Assembly: GCF_014200175.1 (NCBI RefSeq)
Contig: NZ_JACHBD010000021.1
Coordinates: forward strand, 1-52,233
Length of the DNA: 52,233 nucleotides
Direction: 5' to 3'
Source of the DNA: Rhizobium lentis
GTDB lineage: Bacteria; Pseudomonadota; Alphaproteobacteria; Rhizobiales; Rhizobiaceae
Shown here one piece after another: positions 1 to 9,017 of this stretch. Position numbers and translations under genes: made by a program. Numbering within the stretch: the first letter of the stretch is position 1; the number at the start of each line of letters is the position of its first letter. The notes beneath the pieces were generated by a model. It was not told where the DNA came from and did no database searches. It saw only the letters and a list, made by a program, of their open reading frames with translations.

Positions 1-131
1 GGCCCAGAACTCGTCGTCACCGCCCTTGCCGGAAATCAGCGGCTGATGGCTTGCCTACCGCCGCGCACGCCGATCCGCGACGACGAAACGCTCACCCTCT
101 TCTTCGACGAGGAGGCGATGCATCTCTTCGA
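1..131 (+). repeat. 131-bp direct repeat, left copy
   Basis: Bases 1-131 are identical to 23057-23187 by direct reading. The copies then diverge over the last ~37 coding bases but remain clearly homologous. The repeat begins at the window edge, so its true left end is unseen and it may be longer. The two copies bracket the whole exopolysaccharide region. Confidence 0.95.
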
Positions 132-168
132 CCTGGAAACCGGTCTCAGCTGCCTCAAGGAGCAATAG
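1..168 (+). CDS. 3' end of a sugar ABC transporter ATP-binding protein (partial)
   Basis: Frame 1 is open from the window edge to a TAG at 166-168 and encodes 55 residues. They match the C-terminal regulatory (TOBE/MalK-type) end of UgpC/MalK-family importer ATPases, including the typical PPRTPI and LFFDEEAMHLFD stretches. The ATPase core lies outside the window, so substrate and integrity cannot be judged. Positions 1-131 are identical to 23057-23187, inside a frameshifted remnant of the same kind of gene. The family call is good; whether this copy is functional is unknown. Confidence 0.75.
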   Translation, partial: GPELVVTALAGNQRLMACLPPRTPIRDDETLTLFFDEEAMHLFDLETGLSCLKEQ

Positions 169-196
169 GCCGACCATGGCACCCTGAGCTCCTCGT

Positions 197-1024
197 TCAA
201 TTCGCCGCGTCGGCGGGCTTTCGCTTGTAAACATGGATATAGTCGACGAGCAGAATGGAAGGATTCGGCGTTTCATCGATCGGCCATCCCGAGCCGAGCG
301 CCAGATTGACCAGCGGATAGAACGGCATGTGGAACTCCTTCGGGGTTTCGAAGCTCCAAAGGTATTGCCGATCCAAATAGAAGGTCGTCCTGTCGGCTTG
401 GATATCGACACCGTAGGTATGATACTCGCTGTTTAGAATTCCGTCCTCGACCGTTTTCCAATAGCCGCCGATCGAGTTCTGGCCGCCTTGGCTCTGACGC
501 CAGATATGAAAACCCATGCTGAATTCGTAAGGCGCGCGGCCGTAATATTCCAGCACGTCGATCTCGGCTGTGTATTTCGACCGGTCGAGCCCGATGAGCC
601 AGAAGGCCGGCCAGACGCCCTTGCCCGGCGGCAGCTTCATCCGTGCTTCGAAATAGCCGAACTGCTGCGAGAAACCTTCGCCCTTCGGGTTCACTGACGA
701 CAGCAAGCCTGAACGCCAGGTGCCATCGGCCTCCTTGCGTGCTTCGATCTTCAGAATTCCCTGATCGGTGGTAAACGGAAAGCCGGGAGCCGGATCAGTG
801 AAACGGGCATCACCGAAATCGCCGTTCCAGGGCGTATGAGCGATCCAGCGGGAGCTTTTCTCTCCCCAGGGCGAAACGTCGAGGCTGTCGAAACTCTCGT
901 CGAATGTCAGCTGGTATGCATCAATATTGAGCGGTTCCTGGGCCACGCTGGGCTGGCCGGGCAGCGCGCCTAGACCGAGTACGACGAGCAGACCGAGCCA
1001 CTTGGCAGATATCCCGTAATGCAT
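197..1024 (-). CDS. Secreted glycoside hydrolase family 16 endoglucanase (ExoK-like)
   Basis: 275 aa. An N-terminal signal peptide (hydrophobic residues ~9-22, likely cleavage near SVAQ-EP) precedes a full GH16 beta-jellyroll domain. The retaining-enzyme signature EIDVLE is present: Glu154 nucleophile, Asp156, Glu159 acid/base. GH16 enzymes of rhizobia (ExoK, ExsH) cleave beta-1,3/1,4 links of newly made EPS and set its chain length outside the cell. An AAGGG ribosome site 7 bases upstream supports the ATG at 1024. It is the last gene of the leftward arm of the EPS cluster, 52 bp after the flippase gene. The family is certain; the polymer cleaved is inferred from context. Confidence 0.9.
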   Translation of the reverse strand: MHYGISAKWLGLLVVLGLGALPGQPSVAQEPLNIDAYQLTFDESFDSLDVSPWGEKSSRWIAHTPWNGDFGDARFTDPAPGFPFTTDQGILKIEARKEADGTWRSGLLSSVNPKGEGFSQQFGYFEARMKLPPGKGVWPAFWLIGLDRSKYTAEIDVLEYYGRAPYEFSMGFHIWRQSQGGQNSIGGYWKTVEDGILNSEYHTYGVDIQADRTTFYLDRQYLWSFETPKEFHMPFYPLVNLALGSGWPIDETPNPSILLVDYIHVYKRKPADAAN

Positions 1025-1076
1025 TGTTATTCCCTTGAAAACGCTTCAACCAAATCGTCGGGGGCATTTGCCCCGA

Positions 1077-2558
1077 TCATGAGGTGAGAACCTCGTTCCG
1101 TCGCGGCATCAGCCTTTGAACGACGATGGCCTCAATGCCGTCGGGCCTTCCGACCATGTGCCACAGCAGTAGCGCGCCAACCCAGAAAATGCCCGCTGCC
1201 ACCCCGCCGCAAAGCGCGACGCAGACGACAAGAGTGACGCCGACAGGCATGGCGACGAGCATCGGCCCCACCCAGAGCAGGAAGGCGATCATCGGCAGGC
1301 TCGCGGCCAGCGGACGGATAAAGGAATTCAGTTGCGTGGCAAAACTTGCGCCGATCAGCCGCCGTGTGATGACAAGCGATGCGCCATAGGCGACGAGGAC
1401 TGCCACGATCCGCGCGCCGAGTGCCCCCGCCACCTGAAAATAGCCGATGCCCAGAATGGTGACCGGTACCCTGACGGCGAACTCGACAAACATCCTGAGA
1501 GCGACATAACGGGTATTATTCATGACCATCGCCAATGGCGGCATCATGTTTGTCGGAAGACCAAGCAGGCTGACAAGGCACAGCCACTGCAGAATTGGTG
1601 CGGCCGATGCCCACTTCTCGCCGACGAGGATGCGCACGGTCGGCTCGGCGAGAAGGGCAAGTGCAATGAGAATGGGTGCTGCGACGAAGGTGATCGCATT
1701 CGTCGCCTTCAGATAGGCGGCGATCAGGTTGCGGCGATCTTCGACCGTGGAGAAGGCCGCCATCAGCGGGCGCAGCAACGGTCCGACGAAGGTTTGATAC
1801 GGAATACCGGCGATATTGTCGGCGACGCTGAAGGCGCCGAACGTCGACAGGCCGGTAAAACGCGGCAGAAGCAGCCGGTCCAGTTGCCAGTTGATCGAAC
1901 TCAACACCTGCGACACCGTATTCCAGCTGATCATGTCCTGAAAATGCTTCCATTCGGAAAGGCTGAACGTCGGTCGCATCGGCGCAAGAACATAGGAGGT
2001 GATCATCGCCGCGGTCGGGCCGGCGACCGCTCCGATCGCCAGCCCCCAATAGCTGCCTGTTGCCACAGCTACCCCCACTCCGAACAGCAACGTCGATCCC
2101 TTGGCGATGAGGTCGAGCGCGAACTCGCGTTTGAAATCGAACCGCTGCATGAAAAGAACCATGCGCGGGCTGACCACGCTGCGCATCGCAGGCGCGATCG
2201 CGAGAACGGCGACAAGGGCGAAAAGCCGAGGATCGTTGTAGACCAGCGCCATTGGCCAGGAGATGATCATCATCAGCAGGCTGATGGCCAGCCCTCTCAG
2301 CAGGCTGAGGGTGAAGGCCGTGGCGAACATCTCGTCCGAAGGCGACGATTGACGCATCAGCGCCTGGGTCAACGGCAGGTCCAGGATTGCCTCGACGATA
2401 ACCAGGACCGACGTCGCGATGGCGACCAGGCCGAAATCCGCAGGACTCAGCAGCCTTGCCAGGACAAGGAGGCTGACGAAATCGAGCATCCGCGCGAGGA
2501 ATTTTCCACTGATCGTCCAGATGCTCGCGGTCGCCGTCCTCTGAGATACGCTTGACAT
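1077..2558 (-). CDS. Wzx/ExoT-like polysaccharide flippase
   Basis: 493 aa with about 12-14 hydrophobic segments across its length. The N-terminus has the family hallmark of a basic start followed by a first helix and ARLLSPADFGLVAIA. This is the polysaccharide transport (PST/MOP) family, which flips undecaprenyl-diphosphate-linked repeat units across the inner membrane. In succinoglycan clusters this role belongs to ExoT. It lies between the GH16 gene and two glycosyltransferase genes on the same strand. No strong ribosome site precedes the ATG at 2558, so the exact start is less sure than the family call. Confidence 0.88.
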   Translation of the reverse strand: MSSVSQRTATASIWTISGKFLARMLDFVSLLVLARLLSPADFGLVAIATSVLVIVEAILDLPLTQALMRQSSPSDEMFATAFTLSLLRGLAISLLMMIISWPMALVYNDPRLFALVAVLAIAPAMRSVVSPRMVLFMQRFDFKREFALDLIAKGSTLLFGVGVAVATGSYWGLAIGAVAGPTAAMITSYVLAPMRPTFSLSEWKHFQDMISWNTVSQVLSSINWQLDRLLLPRFTGLSTFGAFSVADNIAGIPYQTFVGPLLRPLMAAFSTVEDRRNLIAAYLKATNAITFVAAPILIALALLAEPTVRILVGEKWASAAPILQWLCLVSLLGLPTNMMPPLAMVMNNTRYVALRMFVEFAVRVPVTILGIGYFQVAGALGARIVAVLVAYGASLVITRRLIGASFATQLNSFIRPLAASLPMIAFLLWVGPMLVAMPVGVTLVVCVALCGGVAAGIFWVGALLLWHMVGRPDGIEAIVVQRLMPRRNEVLTS

Positions 2559-2636
2559 GATCGGTTTATCTATTTCTCGTCGAGGGGTTGAGACGGCGGT
2601 CGGGGCTGCAAGGCGGGCTGCTGCGTTCTTTCCCCC

Positions 2637-3818
2637 TCAACCCGGCCGTCTTCTGAAGACGCCGGCTGCTCCGTCTCTGTGGCTGGACAGTTGTTGCTCA
2701 ATGAGACCGGACAGGCGATCGCGGAATACGGCCGAGGAGAATTTCAGCGAATGCGCGCGGATTGCATGCGGATCGATATCGTCCTCGACCTCTTCGAATG
2801 CTGCCATCGTTTCCAAAAGGGCTTCCGTCGTCTGCTCAGCGAAGCGAAAGCCGACCTGCGGCGCGGATACGGTTTCCCGGGCGCCGCCCGCATCGAAGGC
2901 CAAAACCGGCCGCCCTGATGCCATCGCTTCAACCGGCAGGATGCCGAAATCCTCCGTGCCCGGAAACAACAAGGCCCTGCATCGCGACAGGTGATCGCGC
3001 AGCACGTTGAAAGGCTGATGGCCGAGAAACTGAACGGTCGGCCCGGCGATCGACTTCAGGTAAGGGAGTTGTTCGCCCTCTCCGATCACCACTAGTTTCC
3101 GGCCGGCCTCGGTGCAGGCGCGCACGGCGATATCCGGCCGCTTGTAGGTAGTTAGCTGTCCTGCATAGAGGTAGAATTCGCCTTTCCCCTTGCCCACGGC
3201 AAAATCGTCGGTCGCAACCGGCGGATGGATAACGACGGCGTCCCGATCGTAGAACCGTCGGATGCGGCTTGCGACATATTCGGAGTTGGCGACGAACACA
3301 TCGACGCGTGAGGACGTCGTCACGTCCCAGGCGCGCAGCACGGGCGCGGTAATTGACATCAGGGCACGTCCCACCCAGGGCAGGCCATGGCGATAGACAT
3401 GGAACTGATCCCAGATGTAGCGCATCGGCGAATGGCAGTAGCAGACATGGAGGGCGTCGGCGCGTGTGATGATGCCTTTGGCGGGGCCGGATTCGCTCGA
3501 CAGCACAAGGTCGTAATCCTGCAGATCGAACTGCTCAAGCGCAAAGGGCATCAGCGGCAGCATCTTGGCGTAGTGTCGCTGAGCGCCGGGGATCTTCTGC
3601 AGGAAGGACGTGCGAATGTTGCGCGTCTTCAGAAAATCGCTGATGCGATCCCGGTTGCAGACGAGGGTGAAGATGTCGGCCTGCGGGAACATCCGGCACA
3701 GCTCTTCCAGAACCTTCTCGCCGCCGCGCATCGAAACGAGCCAGTAATGTACGATGGCGACACGAAGTTGCCCGCTCTCTTTTGAGGTTCCGGCCTCGGT
3801 GACGCCTCTTTTCGTCAT
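2637..3818 (-). CDS. Glycosyltransferase family 4
   Basis: 393 aa from the chosen start. A GT-B fold enzyme: the N-terminal part has VAIVHYWLVSMRGGEK, a glycine loop typical of GT4 acceptor domains. The C-terminal part has the YAGQLTTYKRPD and EDFGILPVEAMASGRPV stretches, the latter the EX7E nucleotide-sugar motif. It probably adds one sugar to the lipid-linked repeat unit on the cytoplasmic face. An open frame runs upstream to 3977 and overlaps the next gene. I chose ATG 3818 (MTKRG) because homology begins shortly after it; a TTG at 3836 with GAGG upstream is an alternative. Sugar specificity cannot be read from sequence. Confidence 0.85.
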   Translation of the reverse strand: MTKRGVTEAGTSKESGQLRVAIVHYWLVSMRGGEKVLEELCRMFPQADIFTLVCNRDRISDFLKTRNIRTSFLQKIPGAQRHYAKMLPLMPFALEQFDLQDYDLVLSSESGPAKGIITRADALHVCYCHSPMRYIWDQFHVYRHGLPWVGRALMSITAPVLRAWDVTTSSRVDVFVANSEYVASRIRRFYDRDAVVIHPPVATDDFAVGKGKGEFYLYAGQLTTYKRPDIAVRACTEAGRKLVVIGEGEQLPYLKSIAGPTVQFLGHQPFNVLRDHLSRCRALLFPGTEDFGILPVEAMASGRPVLAFDAGGARETVSAPQVGFRFAEQTTEALLETMAAFEEVEDDIDPHAIRAHSLKFSSAVFRDRLSGLIEQQLSSHRDGAAGVFRRRPG

Positions 3819-3877
3819 AACAGGCGCATCGGTCAAAAATAGCCTCGCGTCGGGAAGAGAGGTCGCTGCTTTAAGGG

Positions 3878-5224
3878 TCAACTGAATACTCCTTGTATCG
3901 CCACACCGTCTGCCGGCTCGGAAACCGCATTCGTCGAAATCAGGCTGTAATATTCGGCAAGAAGCGCATCGCGCCATTCCTCGTGTGTCGTGGCGAGATC
4001 CGGCGACAGCCGGAAGGCCAGCTCGCTCATGGCGCGGACCTCTTGCGCGGGCATTTGACTGAACCGCGTCAAAGTATCGGCAAAGGCACTTTCATCGGCG
4101 GTGTCGCAGGCAAGTGCCATGCCGGCTCTTTCCATTTCTTCGGCGAGAAAGGCGCTGCGCGACATGATGACGGGCAGACCGCTTCTTGCCGCTTCGATAG
4201 CGACGAGACCGAACGGCTCGGGATAGCGCGAGGGCATCAACAGCGCACGCGCCTTGCGGATGATCGGGCCTATCTCCGCATGCGACTGCCAGCCGATTGC
4301 CCTGACATGATCTCCCGACGCTGCGACCCGCGGCATCAGCGGCCCGTCGCCGATCACGCAGAGCCTGACACCGGCTCGGCGCGTGGCGGCGACGGCGTCC
4401 TCAACGCCTTTCTCCTCGTCCAGCCGTCCGATGAACACGAACTCGTCGTTGGCTTCCGCTTCGATGCGGTTGATGGAGAGTGGAGCGACGGGATTGCGGA
4501 TCGTCGTCAGCCGTTCTGGCCGATAGCCGGCGCCGACCAGAAAACTCGCCATCTTCTCATGCAGCAGGATGATCCGGCCGAATTCAGCCTGACCCTTCAG
4601 CAGCCGAAGGATATTCGAGCCGCGGGCAACCCGCCACAATTTATGCGAATAACTTCTCTTGTCGCAAGCCGTCGCAATGCAGCCTCCGCCAAGCGGGCGT
4701 TGTAGGCAGATTTCCTGCGACTGATAGTTGAAGAAGGCGCCATTGGGGCAGGCCGTGAAGAAATCATGGGCGTGAACCACGCACCGTCCGGCGACCGGCG
4801 CCAGTGCCTTGAAAATCGCGGGAGACAGGATCTGGTGCCAGCCATGCACATGGTAGACGGTGTTGACGGTATCTTTTTCGGCAATCCAGTTCGCCGCCAT
4901 GCGGACGGCGGCGCCGTTGTGAATGCCGGTGACGAATGCCTTCGCACGCTCGGCGCTGAGCAGGTCGCGGCTGTTCAGCCCGAACATCGAGATCCCGAGT
5001 GCGCCAAGCTCCGCATTGGCCGCATCATCCCCGCTGATATAGGTCACGGGGATGTCGAGCCCGCGAAAAAGCTTGGCAGACAGTACCGCCAGGGCTGTCG
5101 CACCGCCTTTGGCCACCGAATAGTCGTCAATCACGACCACGCGATCGATCTTTGCTGTGCGTGGGCCGGGAAGGCGGCCAATGCTTGCGGTGGATCGAAG
5201 GCCCTCGGAAAGCGACGGGCGCAT
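3878..5224 (-). CDS. Glycosyltransferase family 4
   Basis: 448 aa. The N-terminal acceptor domain has VVVIDDYSVAKGGATALA. The C-terminal donor domain has FIGRLDEEKGVEDAV and the EX7E motif in EPFGLVAIEAARSGLPV. Together these are typical of retaining GT4 enzymes. Central cysteines (CPNGAFFNYQSQEICLQ...GGGC...C) resemble those in other GT4 members that act on EPS. Its ATG overlaps the stop codon of the upstream regulator gene (TAATG), so the two are translationally coupled. It is expected to add a sugar to the repeat unit; the sugar is unknown. Confidence 0.85.
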   Translation of the reverse strand: MRPSLSEGLRSTASIGRLPGPRTAKIDRVVVIDDYSVAKGGATALAVLSAKLFRGLDIPVTYISGDDAANAELGALGISMFGLNSRDLLSAERAKAFVTGIHNGAAVRMAANWIAEKDTVNTVYHVHGWHQILSPAIFKALAPVAGRCVVHAHDFFTACPNGAFFNYQSQEICLQRPLGGGCIATACDKRSYSHKLWRVARGSNILRLLKGQAEFGRIILLHEKMASFLVGAGYRPERLTTIRNPVAPLSINRIEAEANDEFVFIGRLDEEKGVEDAVAATRRAGVRLCVIGDGPLMPRVAASGDHVRAIGWQSHAEIGPIIRKARALLMPSRYPEPFGLVAIEAARSGLPVIMSRSAFLAEEMERAGMALACDTADESAFADTLTRFSQMPAQEVRAMSELAFRLSPDLATTHEEWRDALLAEYYSLISTNAVSEPADGVAIQGVFS

Positions 5225-5961
5225 TACTTCACCAAAACCGCGCCGTTGGCACAGGCTTCAAGCGCCTTGCGGTTGAGAATGCGGATCTTGCCCTGCCCCC
5301 CGTCGATGATCTTGCCTTCCCGCAGGCGCCGAAGGGATTGATTGACCTTCTCGCGCGACGCCGGCAGCGTCGCGGCCAGGTCATTTTGGGAGATGATCAG
5401 TTCGTCCCCGCTGTTTACAACGTCTTTTCCATAAACAGCCGAAAGCCTCAGCAGTGTGCTGGCTAGCCTCGACTGCAGGCTCGACGCCGCATTCGAAATG
5501 ATCCGGAGTTCAAGCTCCGAAATACGCGCCAGCGCCCTGGAAAAAACCTTTTCGCGGAAGGAGGCATCACTGGCGTACTTGTCGCGCAACAGGCGACCTT
5601 CGAAGAAATGCAGCTCGCAGTTGGAGCCGGCTCGGTATTCGAGGCTTACCGTCTGCCTGCGCAGAACCTCGAGCTCGCCGATCAGGCCTGATTTCGGAAT
5701 GATCTCGACAATGAATTCCCTGCCGTCGGGCAGCATCGTACTTGCGTTAACCACCCCGGAATGCACGCGCGCGAACATATCGATAAGGACGCCGGCCCCG
5801 GCAATGACCTCGCCGCGCCGGAAACGCCGGACGCTCGACCGGCAGGAAAGAAATTCATCGTCAAGCACGATGCGGCTGCCGAGATGAATGCCGCCGCTGG
5901 CCGATATCGTCGGCTTGCCGATGCCGGCCCTGCGATCTGATGCGTGTGTCACCCCGTCCAT
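5224..5961 (-). CDS. Crp/Fnr-family transcriptional regulator of the EPS locus
   Basis: 245 aa. An N-terminal cyclic-nucleotide-type beta-roll (~25-125) is followed by a long dimer helix and a C-terminal winged HTH (~170-225). The recognition helix SREKVNQSL keeps the Arg-Glu pair that CRP uses to read TGTGA half-sites. There are no N-terminal cysteines for an FNR iron-sulfur cluster. ATG 5961 was chosen because GGAG lies 8 bases upstream; the frame is open further, to 6003. It is divergent from the ExoY-like gene, whose promoter region carries a CRP-like site (6354-6369). A role as local EPS regulator is inferred. A broken paralog lies at 15837-16779. The effector is unknown. Confidence 0.85.
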   Translation of the reverse strand: MDGVTHASDRRAGIGKPTISASGGIHLGSRIVLDDEFLSCRSSVRRFRRGEVIAGAGVLIDMFARVHSGVVNASTMLPDGREFIVEIIPKSGLIGELEVLRRQTVSLEYRAGSNCELHFFEGRLLRDKYASDASFREKVFSRALARISELELRIISNAASSLQSRLASTLLRLSAVYGKDVVNSGDELIISQNDLAATLPASREKVNQSLRRLREGKIIDGGQGKIRILNRKALEACANGAVLVK

Positions 5962-6434
5962 GCGCATAACTCCAATACTCGAATAACGACAAAAATGCTG
6001 CACCGCACCATTTATATTACCTTAATATCCAAGTCAAATTACATCTCCAATAATCAACGTACATATTGAGATTACAATTAGTCGAAAAAACAAAAATACA
6101 TCAATATATCGCGTTAAGAACCTCGAGAAGATCAAATAAAGCACATCTGATTGAAATTTACGCTCATCGACAAGTCTTGATGATTAAAAAATACCATTAA
6201 TCCGAATGACGATATCACAAATATAGATGTATCTACGCGCCCTAACCACGATTTGGTAGTTTATATCCTGATTTAGAATCAAAATAGTTTGCCAGACGCC
6301 ACGATCGGATCTCTCTTCTGCGGTTTCCTAGCATAAAGTATTTATTAAGGATTATGACTTTGGTAACAGACAACAAGAGTGCGGCGCAGCAAATTTCGAA
6401 CGGTTGTTAATCGGAAAGTTTTTGGAGACCCCCA
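5962..6434. promoter_or_regulatory. AT-rich divergent promoter region of the regulator and ExoY-like genes
   Basis: This 473-bp gap is strikingly AT-rich compared with the GC-rich genes on both sides. It holds the start signals of the leftward regulator operon and the rightward ExoY-like operon. No gene was recognised in it. The part nearest the ExoY-like gene holds a block (6335-6372) conserved upstream of the second ExoY-like gene. Such AT-rich exo promoters are known targets of MucR/Ros zinc-finger proteins in rhizobia; binding here is inference only. Confidence 0.7.
6354..6369 (+). promoter_or_regulatory. CRP-like operator upstream of the ExoY-like gene
   Basis: TATGA-CTTTGG-TAACA differs at two positions from the CRP-type consensus TGTGA-N6-TCACA. 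It lies in a 38-bp block (6335-6372) matched at 17122-17159 upstream of the second ExoY-like gene. In both cases the block ends 62 bp before the start codon. Conservation amid divergent AT-rich sequence supports a binding site, most simply for the neighbouring Crp-family regulator. Confidence 0.6.
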
Positions 6435-7136
6435 ATGGCATGGGATGCACATAGTTTCGAGGCATGGTCGCGTGTCGAACGGTCTGCGAAAGACGGCGAC
6501 CTCTATGCGTCCCGGCCTCGTACAGCGGGCAGATCGGTCAAGCGCGCACTCGACCTTCAGTTGGCGATCACCGCCCTGGTCCTGCTTTCCCCGCTTCTGC
6601 TGCTCGTCGCAATGATCGTGAAATTCTCCGACCGCGGCCCAGTCTTCTATTCCCATACGCGCATCGGCTTCGGCGGAGCGCCGTTCGGATGCCTCAAGTT
6701 TCGCACGATGAAGACCGATGCGAGCGCGCAGCTGTCCGAATTGCTGCAAAACAGCGCGGCTGCGCGCAGCGAATGGGAAGCGACGCGCAAGCTGAAGGAT
6801 GATCCGAGGATCACCGCCGTCGGCGACATTCTGCGACGGTCGAGCCTCGACGAGCTCCCCCAGTTGTTCAATGTGCTGCGTGGCGAAATGAGCCTGGTCG
6901 GACCGCGGCCGATCACCGCCGAAGAATTGCCGCGCTACGGCGAGCACATCTGGGCCTACATGGCCGTCCGTCCTGGACTGACCGGTCACTGGCAGACCAG
7001 CGGGCGCAACGATGTCAGCTATGAACACCGGGTTTCCCTCGACGTTCACTACCTCAATAACTGGTCGCTCGGCCGGGACTTGATCATCATCGCCAAGACG
7101 ATCCCAGCTCTGTTTTCGCAGCGTGGCTCGTACTGA
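6435..7136 (+). CDS. ExoY-like undecaprenyl-phosphate sugar-1-phosphate transferase
   Basis: 233 aa. One membrane-associated hairpin (~38-62) is followed by the cytoplasmic bacterial sugar transferase domain with CLKFRTMKTDA, SSLDELPQLFNV and MSLVGPRPI. The catalytic Asp139-Glu140 dyad known from PglC and related phosphoglycosyl transferases is intact. It starts EPS repeat-unit assembly by moving a hexose-1-phosphate to undecaprenyl phosphate; ExoY uses galactose. GGAG lies 9 bases before the ATG. It is the first gene of the rightward arm, downstream of the AT-rich region with the CRP-like site. The sugar used is inferred by family only. Confidence 0.9.
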   Translation: MAWDAHSFEAWSRVERSAKDGDLYASRPRTAGRSVKRALDLQLAITALVLLSPLLLLVAMIVKFSDRGPVFYSHTRIGFGGAPFGCLKFRTMKTDASAQLSELLQNSAAARSEWEATRKLKDDPRITAVGDILRRSSLDELPQLFNVLRGEMSLVGPRPITAEELPRYGEHIWAYMAVRPGLTGHWQTSGRNDVSYEHRVSLDVHYLNNWSLGRDLIIIAKTIPALFSQRGSY

Positions 7137-7250
7137 GTATCGAAGGGGAAAGCTGCCGAACATGTCCGTCGGAAGACACGCCCCCTTCGTCCCCTCCAGG
7201 CTGCCAGTATCTCGTAACTCCGTAATCTCGCCAGTTTGGATTAGGACGAC

Positions 7251-9017
7251 ATGACCTCAAGCACAATCTTCAGCGGTGTTTCCCCGATATCCCTGCCTGC
7301 CGCCGCAGCCGCTGGCGGGAACTCGCCGCTGACCCTGCGGGACATGCTGTTTTTTCTTAAAATGCGCTGGCTATGGATCCTGGCCACGACCTTTGCCTTC
7401 CTTGTTATCGCCGGCAGCTACCTTCTCACCGCCGCGCCGACTTATGTTGCCAGCACGCAACTTGTCATCTTCCCCCAGGTGAACAGCTCCGAAGCTCAAA
7501 GAGCCTTCGCGGAAGATGCATTCATCGAAGGGCAGCTGGAGATTGCCAGATCAAGCGATGTCGTCGACGGAACGGTAAGAGCGCTCGACCTTGATAGCGA
7601 TCCCGACTTTGTCGATTGGAAACCTTCGCTTCTGGACAAGTCGAAGGACTGGCTTCTGAGAATTTCTGCTCAAATGGATACGGGGCAGGAAGCGGCAGGC
7701 ATGAGAGCGAGTGATACCCCATCCAGACCGCGGACGGAGCAGGAACAGCTCCACGACCTGGCAATCGCCACCCTACAGAACATGATGGCCTTACGCCGGA
7801 TCGGGAATTCCACGATCATCGAGATATCAGCTGCAGCGTCGACCCCTCAGAAGGCCGTCGCCATCGCTGATACGCTCGCCAGGCAATATATCCAGAAGAA
7901 TATCGCAATGAAGGCCGATTCCTCCCGCCAATACAGCGACTGGCTGGAGAAATTCGTGAGGGAGCAACAGCGTGGGCTCGCCGATGCCTCCAGCGCCCTG
8001 AACACATTCAACAGCAACCCGCGCGACCAGTTCAAGCTTGCGGAGCTGCAGAGCGCGACCGATGCCCGCCGCGCCCTTTATGAAAGCACGCTGACCCAGC
8101 TTACCGAAGCCAAGCAGCGCATAACCTACCCCGTATCCGACGCCACGATCGTCTCACGGGCCACGCTACCTCTTTCAAAGGCGAGGCCGCGCAGCACGCT
8201 CATCATTGCCTTTGCCGGGGCGGTCGGCCTTGGCGTCGGCCTGGCGCTCGCCATGGTAAGGCACGCCAGCGACCGCCGGATCGTCCGTCCTCAGCAGATC
8301 GCGGATGCCGGCGGAGTGTCCATCATCACCGTGCTGGCAAGATCGAAGCAGAACCGGAATGGGCACTCAGCCGGCGTCCTCGCCGCCGACGCGGGCAGCA
8401 TGAATACGGCCGCCTATCCAGTTATTCCCGGCATGGCGGAATTGAGCGCAACCGTCGTCGGCCTTCGGCGCAAACGCCGCGTCGTCATCGGAATCGTCGC
8501 CGTCGATACCGGCAGCGGGACATCGACCATTGCATGCGAACTGGCGGTGCTGTCGTCGATGTCAGGGGCGCAGACGCTGCTCATCGATGCGGCAGCGCAG
8601 AATTCCTCGCTCAGCAAATCGATCGCGCCTCATAGTTCCAAAGGTCTCGTCGATGTTCTCGACAATGGCGAACTGATCCAGACGGCGGCGTTGCCCCTCA
8701 CCCCGACCCTGAAATTCCTTCCACTCGGGAAGGTAGAAGCCGTGACGCCGGCCGTTCGTCTAAGTTCCCGCCGCACCCAGTTGAGCTTCGCCGACCTGAA
8801 AAAGGAATTCGACGCTATATTCGTCGATATTTCCCCCTTCTCGACTTCCCCCGACGCCAATGCGATCGCGCCGGAGCTGGATGGCGTCCTCGTCGTCACC
8901 TCGCATGGGCGCACTTCGATCGACGATACCGTGCGCGTTATCGAGACCATGCGCAATGTCGGCGCCGAGATCCTCGGCGCGGTCATCAACCATGCACCGA
9001 AGAGAATAGAGTCATGA
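7251..9017 (+). CDS. ExoP-like chain-length determinant with degenerate BY-kinase domain
   Basis: 588 aa. The Wzz-type part has TM1 (~40-62), a periplasmic coiled-coil region and TM2 (~320-340). A cytoplasmic domain related to bacterial tyrosine autokinases (~405-585) follows. Such proteins control polymer length and couple Wzy to export. The kinase part looks inactive: Walker A reads GSGTST with Thr424 where the invariant Lys should be. The Walker A' region keeps LLIDA, and Walker B reads IFVDISPF. The C-terminus has no tyrosine cluster. AGGAC precedes the ATG at 7251. Its stop overlaps the next start (ATGA). It probably works structurally, without autophosphorylation. Confidence 0.88.
   Translation: MTSSTIFSGVSPISLPAAAAAGGNSPLTLRDMLFFLKMRWLWILATTFAFLVIAGSYLLTAAPTYVASTQLVIFPQVNSSEAQRAFAEDAFIEGQLEIARSSDVVDGTVRALDLDSDPDFVDWKPSLLDKSKDWLLRISAQMDTGQEAAGMRASDTPSRPRTEQEQLHDLAIATLQNMMALRRIGNSTIIEISAAASTPQKAVAIADTLARQYIQKNIAMKADSSRQYSDWLEKFVREQQRGLADASSALNTFNSNPRDQFKLAELQSATDARRALYESTLTQLTEAKQRITYPVSDATIVSRATLPLSKARPRSTLIIAFAGAVGLGVGLALAMVRHASDRRIVRPQQIADAGGVSIITVLARSKQNRNGHSAGVLAADAGSMNTAAYPVIPGMAELSATVVGLRRKRRVVIGIVAVDTGSGTSTIACELAVLSSMSGAQTLLIDAAAQNSSLSKSIAPHSSKGLVDVLDNGELIQTAALPLTPTLKFLPLGKVEAVTPAVRLSSRRTQLSFADLKKEFDAIFVDISPFSTSPDANAIAPELDGVLVVTSHGRTSIDDTVRVIETMRNVGAEILGAVINHAPKRIES

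Noticed and set aside
1332..2555. 407-codon plus-strand frame opposite the flippase gene
   Set aside because: Highly charged, repetitive composition typical of the antisense frame of a membrane protein gene; no motifs or start signals.
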